From contig JAOBSW010000644.1 of assembly GCA_026214975.1 (NCBI GenBank), positions 1 to 64,000 of the forward strand: 64,000 nucleotides of DNA, read 5' to 3'. Source of the stretch: Gentiana macrophylla. Its lineage: Eukaryota; Streptophyta; Magnoliopsida; Gentianales; Gentianaceae. Below are positions 62,862 to 64,000 of the stretch, piece by piece. Below the pieces are notes generated by a model. It made no database searches, had not been told where the DNA came from, and worked only from the letters and a program-made list of their open reading frames with translations. A program made the translations under genes and the position numbers. Every line of letters starts with the position of its first letter. Positions within the stretch are counted from its first letter, which is position 1.

Positions 62862-62965
62862 GTTGGTATCAGAGAGAAAGGTTTTCCTTGCTGTGTAGGA
62901 CTTGATTTCTTCTTTAAGATAAGTTTTAGAGCTTTAGTAACCCCTTCTCTTTTCTTAGTTACAGA

Positions 62966-64000
62966 ATGGTGCTTACTAGAGGTGGAGATAATACGAGTAA
63001 CACCGAGGCAGCTAACACCCAGACGGGTAACGCTGAGGCAGGATTTACCGAGGTTGTGATTCCGAGAAAGAGAAGAAGTGGACCAGCTACTCAGAGCCCT
63101 ACGGTTTCTCAAGGAACACCCCGTCGTGAGCGACATCATGCGTGGGGTGAATCGGGGACCGGACATTGTCACCGTGAGGTAGAGTGGAACAAGGGGTCCT
63201 TCACGGTTTAACACCCGCATACCGGTTACTACTTCGGCTCAAGGACCACGAGTTGGACCGGGTTGGGACTTTCTCATCCACGGCTAGTCAGCTTTTTCGA
63301 TTATCCCACAGTATCGACGTTTCCTTTTGCACCGGCCCGAGTTTTACACCGCGAACCGACGGTTCTACCTCCACCGCCACCTAGGTCGGATTCTTTTGTA
63401 GCACTTGGCTACACTCATCCCCAACGTAACTATCAAGATCGAATGCCCCACCAAAGGCGTGAGCGCGACAAACATCATTAGTTTGGGGTTATGATGCAGA
63501 CCGATGGATTGGTATGCGAAGATGAAGAAACATAGGGTGCCGAATTCTTTGGCAATGTTGAGCCAAAGAATGCGATTTATGGATTCGTGGGTTCGAGAAG
63601 GCGTGCAGAAATATGAAAGCTCCAGAATCTGAGTGGGCTCATTTAGCCATATCCTTGTTGGCAGGAAATGCAGAAAGTTGGATGGAAGCATATGAGCAAG
63701 TTAATCCAAGGATCACGGATTGGGCGGTGTTCAAGGATCTGTTCTACAAGGAATACTTTCCTAGGACAGCACGGAATGCGAAGGCTAATGAGTTCCTGAG
63801 TTTGAAACAAGGGAGATATACTACAGTAACTCTGTACTCCCAGAAGTTCCATGAGTTGGGCAGATTCTATCCTGAGATCATGAAAAGTGAAGAGAAAAAG
63901 ATTGATAAATTCATGGAAGGATTGTCACACGAGGTGGCGAAGGGCATGCTAGGAGATAGACCTACGAGCATGGCAAGAGTCATGGATAGAGCTTTGATTG
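62966..64000 (+). pseudogene. Tekay gag, second copy (runs off the window)
   Basis: Begins MVLTRGGDNTSNTEAANTQT at 62966 and parallels the first gag copy. Frames are broken around 63115-63600, but from about 63600 to 64000 the coding phase looks better kept than in the first copy (for example NAKANEFLSLKQGRYTTVTL near 63775-63835). The remainder lies outside. Confidence 0.82.

Larger units (their letters stand above)
53899..64000 (+). mobile_element. Tekay/Del-like chromovirus in tandem LTR-internal-LTR-internal arrangement
   Basis: LTR 53899-55855, internal 55856-60901, LTR 60902-62861, then a second copy of the internal region (62862-64000 and beyond). RT-RNase H-integrase order and a chromodomain-like C-terminus place it in the Ty3/gypsy chromoviruses. 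The tandem form probably arose by unequal recombination between LTRs, or the right copy is an adjacent element. Confidence 0.88.

Overview
This is a plant nuclear window, probably eudicot and probably heterochromatic. It consists almost wholly of nested LTR retrotransposons; no intact ordinary host gene, rRNA, tRNA or CRISPR array was recognised. The plant assignment rests on the element types: Athila-type Ty3/gypsy elements with a tRNA-Asp primer site, a chromodomain-bearing Tekay/Del-type gypsy element, a SIRE-type copia element with an extra ORF after pol, and Tat-type gypsy 3' ends carrying an antisense ORF.

Layout. (1) 1-2145: 3' end of a Tat-like element (Tat-1, + strand), inserted in the protease region of Athila-1. 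(2) 2146-6431: Athila-1 (- strand), with protease and gag remnants, leader, PBS and 5' LTR. It sits inside the antisense ORF of Tat-2. (3) 6432-8675: 3' end of Tat-2 (+), with antisense gene, its intron and TATA box, a 72-bp tandem array, PPT and 3' LTR. Tat-2 sits in the LTR of a copia element called copia-C here. (4) 8676-8768: piece of that copia-C LTR. (5) 8769-9129 plus 32248-33478: an insertion of about 1.6 kb in the same LTR, without an LTR structure, whose right end resembles plastid petB. (6) 9130-32242: a copia-type element with almost no coding capacity (LARD-like, - strand, TSD GGCTC), inserted in item 5. (7) 13674-27517: a degenerate SIRE-like copia element (- strand, TSD CATTC), nested in the LARD. 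(8) 33479-49597: rest of copia-C (- strand). It is split by (9) 39796-47382, a complete but non-coding Athila-type element (+ strand, TSD AGACT). (10) 49598-52481: further copia-C LTR copies around an unidentified 0.5-kb island. (11) 52482-53898: Athila-type LTR fragment. (12) 53899-64000: Tekay-like chromovirus in an LTR-internal-LTR-internal tandem arrangement that runs off the window.

The only long intact catalytic block is the Tekay RT-RNase H-integrase frame (58286-60370). All other coding regions are interrupted. When LTR pairs or the two Tekay gag copies are compared, many differences are small local rewrites at CAG/CTG (CHG) and CG sites rather than C-to-T transitions. I infer that many apparent frameshifts and lost catalytic residues are sequencing or base-calling artefacts at methylated cytosines, and that the elements may be more intact than they look.

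The biologically most interesting items are: the antisense accessory genes of the Tat-like elements, with their own TATA box and intron; the SIRE extra ORF with its own TATA-like box; a roughly 370-bp module shared in sense orientation by two unrelated retrotransposons; and clusters of a 12-bp palindrome (TCGGTCGACCGA and variants) at corresponding places in Athila and Tekay elements.
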